Shown in pieces: positions 1 to 6,260 of a stretch of DNA of 6,362 nucleotides; the first letter of the stretch is position 1; each line of letters begins with the position of its first letter. Made by a program: the position numbers and the translations under genes. Under the pieces are notes generated by a model. The model had not been told where the DNA came from. It saw only the letters and a program-made list of their open reading frames with translations, and did not search any database. This stretch comes from Chloroflexota bacterium (lineage in GTDB: Bacteria > Chloroflexota > Dehalococcoidia > UBA2979), in the NCBI GenBank assembly GCA_009843585.1, contig VYDC01000224.1, positions 1-6,362 of the forward strand, given 5' to 3'.

Positions 1-1406
1 ACCTCCTCCTCCCGGGCGAAGCGGTTCACCCCGACCACCGTGCGATCGCCGCTCTCGAGCATCCGCTGGAGCCGGTAGGCGCTCTCCTGGATCTCCCGCT
101 GCTGGAATCCCTGCTCGATCGCGGTCAGAGCGCCGCCCATGTCCTCGATGCGGTCGATGTAGGCCTGCGCCTCCCGCTCCACGCGATCGGTGAGGGCCTC
201 GACGTAGTAGGAGCCGGCGAGCGGATCGATCACGTCGGCGACGCCGGTCTCGTGGGCGAGGATCTGCTGCGTCCGGAGCGCGAGCTCCGCCGACTCCTCG
301 GTCGGCAGAGCCAGCGCCTCGTCCCGCGAGTTGGTGTGCAGCGACTGCGTGCCGCCGAGCACGGCCGACATCGCCTGGTAGGCCGTGCGCACGACGTTGT
401 TGTCGGGCTGCTGCGCCGTGAGCGTCGCGCCCCCCGTCTGCGTGTGGAAGCGCAACATCTGCGAGCGCGGGTTCGTGGAGCCGTAGCGCTCGCTCACGAT
501 GCGCGCCCACATCCTCCGGGCGGCCCGGAACTTCGCCGCCTCCTCGAAGAAGTTCGAGTGGCACGCCCAGAAGAAGGCGAGGCGGGGCGCGAAGCGGTCG
601 AGCTCGAGCCCCTCCTCGAGCGCGGCGTCGACGTACTCGATCGCGTTCGCCAGCGTGAAGCCGACCTCCTGCGCCGCGGTGCACCCCGCCTCGCGCATGT
701 GGTAGCCGGAGATAGAGATCGTGTTGAACTGCGGCGTCTCCTGCGTGCACCAGGCGAACTGGTCGGTGATCAGTCGCAGCGAGGGGCGCGGCGGGAAGAT
801 GTAGGTCCCCCGCGCGATGTACTCCTTCAGGATGTCGTTCTGGATCGTGCCCCCGATCGCGGAGAGGGCGACGCCCTGCTTCCTGGCGGCGGCGGCGTAG
901 AGCGCGAGCAGCATCGCGCCGGTCGCGTTGATCGTCATCGAGGTGGTGACGCGGTCGAGGGGGATCCCCTCCGTGAGCGCCTCCATGTCCGCGAGGGAGG
1001 AGATCGCGACGCCGACCTTGCCGACCTCGCCCTCGGCCTCGGGGGCGTCGGAGTCGTAGCCGATCTGCGTCGGGAGGTCGAAGGCGACGGAGAGCCCCGT
1101 CTGGCCCTGCTCGAGCAGGAACTTGTAGCGCCTGTTGGACTCGGCCGCGTCGCCGAAGCCCGCGTACTGCCGCATCGTCCAGTGGCGCCCGCGGTACATG
1201 GTCGGCTGAACGCCGCGCGTGTAGGGATACTCGCCCGGGTAGCCGAGCTGCTCCTGGTAGCGCCAGTCGGCGAGGTCCTCGGGACCGTAGAGCGGCTCGA
1301 CCGGGGCACCCGACGAGGACTCGAAGAGCGCGTCGCGCTCGCCGCTGCGCTCGACGGCGGGACGGTAGGTGGACTTCAGCCAGTCGTGCCCGCTCGTGCT
1401 GCCCAC
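1..1406 (-). CDS. mcmA: Acyl-CoA mutase large subunit, methylmalonyl-CoA mutase type (C-terminus beyond left edge)
   Basis: Catalytic TIM-barrel subunit of an adenosylcobalamin-dependent mutase, expected to interconvert (R)-methylmalonyl-CoA and succinyl-CoA in the cytoplasm. About 468 codons are visible. The frame is open to the window edge, ending in a VVGVNRFAREEE stretch; the family's large subunit is usually about 520-560 residues, so roughly 60-90 are missing. Visible motifs, numbered from the GTG at 1406: PTMYRGRHWTMRQYAGFG (68-85), QTGLSVAFDLPTQIGYDSD (102-120), GGTIQNDILKEY (185-196), TYIFPPRPSLRL (201-212), NTISISGYHMREAG (228-241) and HTQTGG (321-326). By motif alignment to Propionibacterium MutB, Tyr81 matches Tyr89, Arg211 matches Arg207, and Tyr235-His236 match Tyr243-His244. 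That favours methylmalonyl-CoA over isobutyryl-CoA (Phe at the first site) or 2-hydroxyisobutyryl-CoA (Ile there). Gln67 stands where MutB has Tyr75. The cobalamin-binding domain is not in view and, if this is the split form, is a separate gene. The GTG at 1406 was chosen because a GAGGGGG sequence precedes it; an in-frame ATG at 1427 has only a weak ribosome site. Family call is very secure; exact substrate is inferred. Confidence 0.95.
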   Translation of the reverse strand, partial: MGSTSGHDWLKSTYRPAVERSGERDALFESSSGAPVEPLYGPEDLADWRYQEQLGYPGEYPYTRGVQPTMYRGRHWTMRQYAGFGDAAESNRRYKFLLEQGQTGLSVAFDLPTQIGYDSDAPEAEGEVGKVGVAISSLADMEALTEGIPLDRVTTSMTINATGAMLLALYAAAARKQGVALSAIGGTIQNDILKEYIARGTYIFPPRPSLRLITDQFAWCTQETPQFNTISISGYHMREAGCTAAQEVGFTLANAIEYVDAALEEGLELDRFAPRLAFFWACHSNFFEEAAKFRAARRMWARIVSERYGSTNPRSQMLRFHTQTGGATLTAQQPDNNVVRTAYQAMSAVLGGTQSLHTNSRDEALALPTEESAELALRTQQILAHETGVADVIDPLAGSYYVEALTDRVEREAQAYIDRIEDMGGALTAIEQGFQQREIQESAYRLQRMLESGDRTVVGVNRFAREEE

Positions 1407-1407
1407 G

Positions 1408-1416
1408 CTCCCCCTC
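1408..1416 (-). promoter_or_regulatory. Ribosome binding site deciding the mutase start
   Basis: On the minus strand the bases GAGGGGGAG lie directly before a GTG at 1406-1404, and the GAGG core is 6 nt from that codon. The upstream in-frame ATG (1427-1425) is preceded only by a GC run without a clear purine-rich core. Other genes here also use GTG with GGGAGG or GGGGAG in front, so the same pattern is favoured. The alternative start would add seven residues (MVIPRGS). Confidence 0.55.
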
Positions 1417-1745
1417 GGGATCACCATCGCCCGCCGGCAGCGGTGAGTGTACCAGCGCGCACGGCGGGGACGCCCCGCGCCGGCGGACCGGCCGGGAGCG
1501 GAGCGCCGGTGGGGAAAAAGCTAACAACCGTCGATAGCCTGTTGATAAGTGGCTGCCTCCGATCCGGGGCGGCGGCGGGACCCGGTTCGGCGCGCGACGG
1601 GGGCATCGACGCGCGGGCGACGCTCCTCGAGCGGTCGGCGACGCTGCGGGCGAACCGACCGTGGCGGCCCCGCGCCGCCGCCCGGGCCCGTTGGAACCTT
1701 CGGCCCTGAGCGCCGAGACTATCCGCCGGACGTTCGCCCGGGGCC

Positions 1746-1752
1746 GGAGGAG
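1746..1752 (+). promoter_or_regulatory. Ribosome binding site deciding the dehydrogenase start
   Basis: GGAGGAG ends 4 nt before the ATG at 1757. The open frame extends upstream to an ATG at 1661, but that segment is Arg/Pro-rich low-complexity translation without family similarity and has no such site, so the start at 1757 is chosen. Confidence 0.85.
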
Positions 1753-1756
1753 AGAG

Positions 1757-2716
1757 ATGAGCGCGCCGCTTCCCGTGATCGTGCAGGGGCTCGGACCGAT
1801 CGGGCTGCGGATCGCCGGCGCCGTGCTCACCGAGCCCGCCCTAGACATCGCGGGTGCCGTCGAGATCCGCCCGGAGCTGGAGGGACGGCCGCTCGCGGAG
1901 GTGGTCGACGGCGCGCCCGCGATCCCGATCCGCTCCTCCCTCGCCGCGGCGCGGGCCGACGCGGGGCGGGACGGGGCGATCCTGATCCACTGCACCGGCT
2001 CCTACCTCGAGCGAGTCGCCCCGCAGCTAGAGGAGGCCCTCGCGGAGGGGCTCCACGTCGTGTCGACCTGTGAGGAGCTGACCTACCCACAGGCGCGCCA
2101 CGCCGAGATCGCCGCCACCCTCGACCGGCTCGCCCGGGCCGCAGAGCGCACGGTCGTCGCGACCGGCGTCAACCCCGGCTTCCTGATGGACGCCCTCCCC
2201 GCCTCGCTCGCCTCGATATCCCACAGCATCCGCGCGGTCTCGGTCCGCCGCGTGCAGGATCCGTCGAGGCGGCGGATCCCCTTCCAGGAGAAGGTGGGGA
2301 TGGGACTCTCCCTGGCCGAGTGGGAGGAGCGGCGCGCCGCGGGCGGCTTCGGCCACGTCGGGCTCGTCGAGTCGGCGTGGCTGCTCGCCGCCGCGCTCGG
2401 GTGGCGACTCGTCGACTGGCGGCACGAGATGGTCCCCTGCCGCGCGGACGGCCGGGAGCCGGTGACCGGAACGCTCGAGACCCTCGAGGGCTCGACCGGC
2501 GACGGCCGTTCGATCCGCCTCCACTTCGAGGCGAACGCCGCGGTGGACGAGGAGTACGACGAGATCGTCGTCGACGGGACGCCGCCGCTCACGCTGCGAT
2601 TCGAGGGCGGCGTCTTCGGCGACGACGCCACGGCGGCGGCGGTGCTCCGCGCCGCGCGCGTGATCCCGAACACCCGGCGCGGTCTGGTGACCGTGCTCGA
2701 CCTCCCCCTGCGCTGA
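1757..2716 (+). CDS. NAD(P)H-dependent amine dehydrogenase-like protein (DapB-type fold, 2,4-diaminopentanoate dehydrogenase family)
   Basis: A 319-residue cytoplasmic oxidoreductase, full length for its family. The N-terminus is a Rossmann fold with a GLGPIG dinucleotide loop at 11-16 (GxGxxG), an acidic residue after strand 2 (Glu36) and a DGAILIHCTGSYL segment at 72-84. The family signatures STCEELTYP (103-111) and ATGVNPGFLMDALP (135-148) follow. The C-terminal domain carries RIPFQEKVGMG (173-183), GFGHVGLVES (197-206) and FEGGVFGDDATAAAV (282-296), and closes with a VTVLDLPLR tail. Relatives are dihydrodipicolinate reductase-like enzymes, including 2,4-diaminopentanoate dehydrogenase and native amine dehydrogenases that reductively aminate aldehydes or ketones with free ammonia. 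In those enzymes a glutamate in the CEEL region is catalytic; Glu106 or Glu107 is the candidate here. No ornithine-fermentation genes lie nearby, so the diaminopentanoate role is not supported by context. It is the first gene of a probable three-gene unit, 48 bp before the next. Family membership is solid; the substrate is unknown. Confidence 0.85.
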   Translation: MSAPLPVIVQGLGPIGLRIAGAVLTEPALDIAGAVEIRPELEGRPLAEVVDGAPAIPIRSSLAAARADAGRDGAILIHCTGSYLERVAPQLEEALAEGLHVVSTCEELTYPQARHAEIAATLDRLARAAERTVVATGVNPGFLMDALPASLASISHSIRAVSVRRVQDPSRRRIPFQEKVGMGLSLAEWEERRAAGGFGHVGLVESAWLLAAALGWRLVDWRHEMVPCRADGREPVTGTLETLEGSTGDGRSIRLHFEANAAVDEEYDEIVVDGTPPLTLRFEGGVFGDDATAAAVLRAARVIPNTRRGLVTVLDLPLR

Positions 2717-2764
2717 GGCCGCGCAGCAGCCGCAGCGAGCCGCCGGGGGCGCGAGGGAGGCGCC

Positions 2765-4198
2765 GTGGCGCGGTCCGTCATCGTCCTCGGCGCCAGCGGC
2801 TACGTCGGCACGCACCTGGTTCCCCGGCTGGCGCAGCGCGGCTACCGGGTGCGCGCCGCCTCGCGCCGCCGGGAGGCGCTCGAGGCGCGCGGCTGGGAGG
2901 GCGTCGAGGTCGTCGAGGCCGACGCGCTCGACGCGGAGTCGCTCCAGCGAGCGCTCGACGGCGTCGAGATCGCCTGGTACCTGGTCCACTCGATGGCGGC
3001 CGGCGCGGACTTCGCCGAGCGCGACCGCCTGGCGGCCGATCTCTTCCGCGCCGCCTGCGAGCGGGCGGGTGTCGGGCGCATCATCTACCTGGGCGGCCTC
3101 CAGCCCTCGAGCGGTGCGTCGCCGCACCTGAGCTCGCGCCGCGAGACCGGGGAGCGGCTGCGCTCAGGCACCGTCCCCGTCACCGAGCTCCGCGCCGGGA
3201 TCGTCGTCGGCCCGGGCTCGGCCGCCTTCGAGGTGATCCGCGATCTCGTCTACCACCTGCCGCTGATGGTGACGCCCCGCTGGGTGCGCTCGAAGAGCCA
3301 GCCGATAGCGCTCGACGACCTGCTCGAGATCCTCGTCCGGCTCCCCGAGCACGAGGAGACGGCGGGGGGCACCTACGACGCGGTGGGTCCCGAGACCCTG
3401 AGCTACGAGCAGCTCCTCAGGCAGTTCGCGAGCGTCGTGGGGAGACGCCTGTGGGTACTCCCCGTGCCCGTGCTGAGCCCGCGCCTCTCCTCCTGGTGGC
3501 TCGACCTGGTCACCTCGGTCCCGGCGCGGGTGGCGAGGCCGCTCATCGACGGCCTCCGGCACGACCTCGTCTCCGCGCGCCCCGACGAGCTCCGCGCGCT
3601 GCTCCCCGCACACCGGGCGAGCTACGAGCAGGCGGTCCGCGCCGCGCTTGAGGCCGAGCAGGCGGCTGCGGTCCCGATCCGCTGGACCGAGGGTGCCTTC
3701 CGCTTTCGCCAGCAGCGGCACGACATCTCCTACTACGGGAAGTCCGCACGCTACGAGGCGCGCTCGGAGGCGCCGCCGGAGGCGGCCTGGGCGCAGGTGG
3801 CGGCGATCGGGGGCGAGCGCGGCTGGTACTACCAGAACGCGCTGTGGCGCCTGCGCGGCCTGCTCGACCGGCTGGTCGGCGGTGTGGGGATGCGCCGCGG
3901 CCGGCGGCACCCGAGCGAGCTCCGGGCCGGCGATCCCCTCGACTTCTGGCGCGTGACGGCCGTCGAGCCGGGGCGGCGGCTGACGCTGGTCGCGGAGATG
4001 AGGCTCCCGGGATCGGCGGTCCTCGAGCTCGCCGTCGAGCCCCGGGGCGCCGGCTCGGTCGTCGTGCTGCAGGCGCACTTCCACCCCGCGGGTGCGCCCG
4101 GTCTGCTCTACTGGTACGCGCTCTGGCCCATCCACCGCCGCATCTTCCAGAGGCTCCCGCGCGCGATCGCGGAGCGGGCGGCGGGGCGCGGAGCCTAG
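2765..4198 (+). CDS. YbjT-like NAD(P)-binding atypical SDR fused to a DUF2867 domain
   Basis: A 477-residue two-domain protein, the usual length for this family, which includes E. coli YbjT; its biochemical role is not established. Residues 1 to about 230 form an NmrA/extended-SDR-like Rossmann domain: the coenzyme loop GASGYVG is at 9-15, and a VEADALD motif at 50-56 is typical of the strand 3 turn. YLGGLQPSSGASPHLSSRRE (108-127) and ELRAGIVVGPGSAAFEVIRD (141-160) are family signatures. The classical catalytic YxxxK is not visible, so dehydrogenase activity should not be assumed. Residues of about 312-470 match DUF2867, with GWYYQNALWRLRGLLDRLVG (353-372), GDPLDFWRV (389-397) and a hydrophobic YWYALWPIHRRIF near the end. 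No signal peptide or convincing transmembrane helix is seen. The GTG start follows GGGAGG by 4 nt. It lies 48 bp after the dehydrogenase gene and 13 bp before the SRPBCC gene, consistent with cotranscription. Family call is secure; function is unknown. Confidence 0.9.
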   Translation: MARSVIVLGASGYVGTHLVPRLAQRGYRVRAASRRREALEARGWEGVEVVEADALDAESLQRALDGVEIAWYLVHSMAAGADFAERDRLAADLFRAACERAGVGRIIYLGGLQPSSGASPHLSSRRETGERLRSGTVPVTELRAGIVVGPGSAAFEVIRDLVYHLPLMVTPRWVRSKSQPIALDDLLEILVRLPEHEETAGGTYDAVGPETLSYEQLLRQFASVVGRRLWVLPVPVLSPRLSSWWLDLVTSVPARVARPLIDGLRHDLVSARPDELRALLPAHRASYEQAVRAALEAEQAAAVPIRWTEGAFRFRQQRHDISYYGKSARYEARSEAPPEAAWAQVAAIGGERGWYYQNALWRLRGLLDRLVGGVGMRRGRRHPSELRAGDPLDFWRVTAVEPGRRLTLVAEMRLPGSAVLELAVEPRGAGSVVVLQAHFHPAGAPGLLYWYALWPIHRRIFQRLPRAIAERAAGRGA

Positions 4199-4211
4199 GA
4201 CGGGGAGCGCC

Positions 4212-4853
4212 GTGGAGATCGACGTCGCGAGCCAGCTCGCCCGCGTCGGGCGCGCCGTCTCCACGGAGCAGCGCGACGGCGAGCCCGCGCGCACCGTCAC
4301 GCTCTCGCGGAGCTACGAGACGACGGCCGCCGAGCTCTGGGATGCCGTGACCCGCCGCGAGCGGATCGAGCGCTGGTTCCTGCCGGTGAGCGGCGATCTC
4401 CGCTCCGGAGGGAGCTACCGGCTCGAGGGCAACGCGAGCGGCGTGATCACGGAGTGCGACGCCGGGTCGCGCTTCGCGCTCACCTGGGAGTTCGGCGAGA
4501 ACATGAGCTGGGTCGAGGTGCGGGTCTCCGGAGAGGAGGGCGGCCTTTCGCGACTGACGCTCGCACACGCCGAGCACCTCTCGGAGCACTGGAGCGAGTA
4601 CGGCCCGGGCGCGGTCGGCGTCGGGTGGGAGCTCGCGCTCCTGGGGCTCTCACACCATCTCGAGCAGCCGGACGGTCCCCGGCTGGACGAGGGGGCGTTC
4701 GGCCTCTCGGCCGCGGGCAGGGCCTTCATCGCCGGCAGCAGCGAGGCGTGGGCCGAGGCGTCGCTCGCGGCCGGGACGGAGCCCGGTGCGGCGCGCGAGG
4801 CGGCCGCGCGGACGACGGCCTTCTACACCGGCGAGTCGCCCGACGCCCGTTGA
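4212..4853 (+). CDS. SRPBCC family protein, AHSA1-type (Hsp90 ATPase activator homologue-like)
   Basis: A 213-residue soluble protein. Residues of about 28-150 have the AHSA1/SRPBCC pattern: a first strand TVTLSRSYETTAAELWDAVT (28-47), then RIERWFLPVSGDLRSGGSYR (51-70), a GVITECDAGSRFALTWEF stretch (77-94), and the long C-terminal helix with VGVGWELALLGLSHHLE (135-151), which usually closes the hydrophobic cavity. The tail of about 60 residues, rich in Ala and Glu, is longer than in minimal family members. Such proteins bind small hydrophobic ligands or act in toxin or heat responses; the name does not imply an Hsp90 partner in bacteria, and no ligand can be predicted. The GTG at 4212 follows GGGGAG at short spacing and starts 13 bp after the SDR-DUF2867 stop, so it is probably translated from the same transcript. 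The frame continues open back to an ATG at 4092, but that part overlaps the previous gene. It ends 67 bp from the stop of the converging DUF1801 gene. Confidence 0.88.
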   Translation: MEIDVASQLARVGRAVSTEQRDGEPARTVTLSRSYETTAAELWDAVTRRERIERWFLPVSGDLRSGGSYRLEGNASGVITECDAGSRFALTWEFGENMSWVEVRVSGEEGGLSRLTLAHAEHLSEHWSEYGPGAVGVGWELALLGLSHHLEQPDGPRLDEGAFGLSAAGRAFIAGSSEAWAEASLAAGTEPGAAREAAARTTAFYTGESPDAR

Positions 4854-4920
4854 GCTCGCCGCGGCGCCGGCTGGCGCGTGCGCGGGGTCGCCGGCGGGGA
4901 GGGCGGCCTCGTCCGGCCCG

Positions 4921-5391
4921 TCAGAAGCCGTGCCACCCGGGCAGCCCGGCCGCCTGGCGGAACCACTCGGCCATCTGCTCCTCGTCGAGCTCGCCCTCGT
5001 GGATGTCCACCCAGCGCGAGTCCTCGTCCTTGCCGGAGCCGGGCGGGACGGGGCGGAGCGAACTCCCGTTAAGGAACGTCACCTTCACGTACCTCGTGAA
5101 GACGTGGTAGCTCGCGAACCAGCCCCCCTCGTCGGTTCCGTAGAAGGGGGAGTTCCAGCGCACCGCCTTGCGCACGCCGGGCACGGCACCGACGACGAGT
5201 TCGTCGAGGCGGCGGCCGAGGCCGCGCTTCCAGCCGGGCATGGCCGAGATGTAGGCCTGGACGGGAGCGTCCCCATCACCCTTCGGGACCTGGGGGTTCC
5301 CGCCGGAGAGGAGCACCGGCGTCCCGTCGGCGTTGCGCGGGAGGGGCCACTCGGAGGCCCCCGCTGACGTCTCGGGCCCTCCCGCGCTCAT
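4921..5391 (-). CDS. DUF1801 domain-containing protein
   Basis: A 156-residue soluble protein of the DUF1801 (YdhG-like) family; function not established. The N-terminal 25 residues are low complexity. The recognised part begins at VLLSGGNPQVPKGDGDAPV (26-44), followed by AYISAMPGWKRGLGRRLDEL (46-65), VPGVRKAVRWNSPFYG (70-85), a WFASYHVFTRYVKVTFLNG core (91-109), SLRPVPPG (111-118) and a C-terminal VDIHEGELDEEQMAEWFRQA (128-147). These match the DUF1801 consensus closely and the length is normal. The ATG at 5391 is preceded on the minus strand by GGAGGGGGAG with 8 nt spacing. It lies 34 bp downstream of arsM on the same strand and could be read from the same transcript, but no functional link is known. 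G+C over its first and middle parts is near 77%, higher than in arsM, so it looks native. Confidence 0.9.
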   Translation of the reverse strand: MSAGGPETSAGASEWPLPRNADGTPVLLSGGNPQVPKGDGDAPVQAYISAMPGWKRGLGRRLDELVVGAVPGVRKAVRWNSPFYGTDEGGWFASYHVFTRYVKVTFLNGSSLRPVPPGSGKDEDSRWVDIHEGELDEEQMAEWFRQAAGLPGWHGF

Positions 5392-5425
5392 CGGACTCGC
5401 TCCCCCTCCGCGCGCCGGGGCGCAG

Positions 5426-6205
5426 CTACCCTTCTGGCTTGATGGCCAGAATGCTCATGCTGTGGATGTTCGAGAGCCAGCCTTCCTCCCCCCACGCGGC
5501 CGAGGACACGACCTGAACCTCCGTGAACCCGGCAGCCTCCATTCGTCCCAGGTAGACGTCCCTCATCTCGGACCCGGCCAGGCACGCCACCCAGTTCGCG
5601 ATGTCCTCCGCCTCGTCCTGCGGTATCTCATCCACCTTGACCAGATCGGAGACCATCAACCTGCCTCCAGGCCTGAGGATGCGGTGGGCTTCGCGAAACA
5701 CGATGTCCTTGTCCGGCGCCAGATTGATCACGCAGTTGGAGATGATCGCGTCCACCGTCTCATCCTCGAGGGGCGTGCCCTCCATCTGCGACAGGTAGAA
5801 CTCGACGTTGCCGAGGCCGAGCCGCCTCGCATTGCTCCTGGCAAGCTCGACCATTTCCGCGGTCATGTCGATACCGACCACACGGCCCTGCTGGCCGACC
5901 GCCCTGGCCGCGATGAAGCAGTCGATGCCGCCGCCGCTGCCGAAGTCCACGACGGTCTCGCCCTGCTGAAGAGACGCGATGGCGTGAGGGTTGCCGCAGC
6001 CCGCCGATGCCGCCAGAGCCTCCTCGGGCAGGCCCGTGGTCTGCTCCGGGGAGTAGACCAGAGATACATCCAGGTTCAGAGCGTCATCCGAGCAACAGTC
6101 AGCGCCGCGGCCGGCCGAACCCGAAGCCGACTGCCTCGCTAGTTCCCCGTACCTCTCGCGCACGACTTCCCTGACTCGAGCATCGTCCGGCGGCGCCGTT
6201 GCCAC
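5426..6205 (-). CDS. arsM: Arsenite S-adenosylmethionine methyltransferase
   Basis: Cytoplasmic enzyme that transfers methyl groups from S-adenosylmethionine to thiol-bound As(III), giving methylated and partly volatile arsenicals. As annotated it has 259 residues, typical for bacterial ArsM. The N-terminus REVVRERYGELA (13-24) matches the usual family opening. Cys37-Cys38 (ADCCSDD), Cys96 (GGGIDCFIAA), Cys158 (ISNCVINL) and Cys208 (NWVACLAGS) correspond by motif to the four conserved cysteines known from CmArsM. The S-adenosylmethionine-binding motif I is VVDFGSGGG at 85-93, followed by VVGIDMTAEMVELA (109-122), and an ILRPGGRLMVSDLV block is at 176-189. All expected residues are present, so activity is likely. 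No arsR, arsB or arsC is in view. G+C is about 58-67% in the lines I counted, against about 77% in most neighbours, with more A/T-ending codons (GAT, GAA, AAT, CTA), suggesting horizontal acquisition. The start is the GTG at 6205 with GGAGGA 6 nt upstream; the frame stays open to a GTG at 6295, which would add 30 residues lacking family similarity. Confidence 0.95.
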   Translation of the reverse strand: MATAPPDDARVREVVRERYGELARQSASGSAGRGADCCSDDALNLDVSLVYSPEQTTGLPEEALAASAGCGNPHAIASLQQGETVVDFGSGGGIDCFIAARAVGQQGRVVGIDMTAEMVELARSNARRLGLGNVEFYLSQMEGTPLEDETVDAIISNCVINLAPDKDIVFREAHRILRPGGRLMVSDLVKVDEIPQDEAEDIANWVACLAGSEMRDVYLGRMEAAGFTEVQVVSSAAWGEEGWLSNIHSMSILAIKPEG

Positions 6206-6211
6206 TCCGCA

Positions 6212-6217
6212 TCCTCC
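6212..6217 (-). promoter_or_regulatory. Ribosome binding site deciding the arsM start
   Basis: On the minus strand GGAGGA lies 6 nt before the GTG at 6205. The other in-frame candidates are an ATG at 6232, a double ATG at 6259-6254 and a GTG at 6295. They have poorer sites, and their added residues do not resemble ArsM. Confidence 0.7.
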
Positions 6218-6254
6218 ATCGTTCAGGTGCATGGGTTGGGTGAATCCACCGCCC

Positions 6255-6260
6255 ATCATA
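6255..6260 (-). promoter_or_regulatory. Candidate -10 element of an arsM promoter
   Basis: The minus strand reads TATGAT, five of six matches to TATAAT and a fit to the actinobacterial TANNNT pattern. No good -35 hexamer is found at 16-18 nt spacing. Transcription would begin near 6248, giving a leader of roughly 40 nt before the GTG at 6205 and excluding the upstream start codons. No ArsR-type operator palindrome was recognised nearby. Confidence 0.3.

Larger units (their letters stand above)
1407..1756. other. Divergent intergenic region with an AT-rich patch, likely holding both promoters
   Basis: About 350 bp separate the minus-strand mutase from the plus-strand dehydrogenase, and I find no credible gene in it. 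Most is very GC-rich, but 1515-1550 is conspicuously AT-rich, with an A5 run and a TGTTGATAA at 1540-1548. On the minus strand a weak promoter-like pair can be drawn here: TCAACA, a 16-nt spacer, then TAGCTT, which fits the loose actinobacterial TANNNT -10 pattern. A short imperfect dyad, AACA-N12-TGTT (1524-1527 and 1540-1543), spans the patch and could be an operator. None of these is strong alone. That the gap drives both divergent units is inferred from gene orientation. Confidence 0.4.

Noticed and set aside
1464..1478. Perfect 6-bp hairpin (GCGGGG, 3-nt loop, CCCCGC) considered as a terminator
   Set aside because: No T-run follows on either strand, it sits upstream of both divergent genes, and such GC palindromes arise easily at this composition.
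1540..1548. TGTTGATAA as evidence of a replication origin
   Set aside because: A single one-mismatch DnaA-like box without repeats, dnaA/dnaN neighbours or an extended AT-rich unwinding region is not an origin.
252..1709. Plus-strand open frame of 485 codons over the mutase region
   Set aside because: It lies antisense to the clearly recognisable mutase, runs through the intergenic gap, and translates to Arg/Leu/Val-rich low-complexity sequence; this is typical antisense shadow in GC-rich DNA.
2320..3651. Plus-strand open frame of 443 codons across the dehydrogenase/SDR junction
   Set aside because: Extremely Arg/Pro/Ala-rich translation in another frame of two well-supported genes.
4092..4211. 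Upstream ATG extension of the SRPBCC gene by 40 codons
   Set aside because: It would overlap the end of the SDR-DUF2867 gene, the added residues are Arg/Ser-rich without family similarity, and a good ribosome site marks the GTG at 4212.
2027..4589. Long minus-strand open frames (366, 378 and 348 codons) under the plus-strand trio
   Set aside because: They overlap recognised genes on the other strand, overlap one another, and have no motif content; GC-rich shadows.
4864..4877. Short hairpin GCGCC-GGCT-GGCGC between the convergent SRPBCC and DUF1801 genes, considered as a bidirectional terminator
   Set aside because: The stem is only 5 bp with no T-tract; the position is right for a terminator but the sequence does not support a call.
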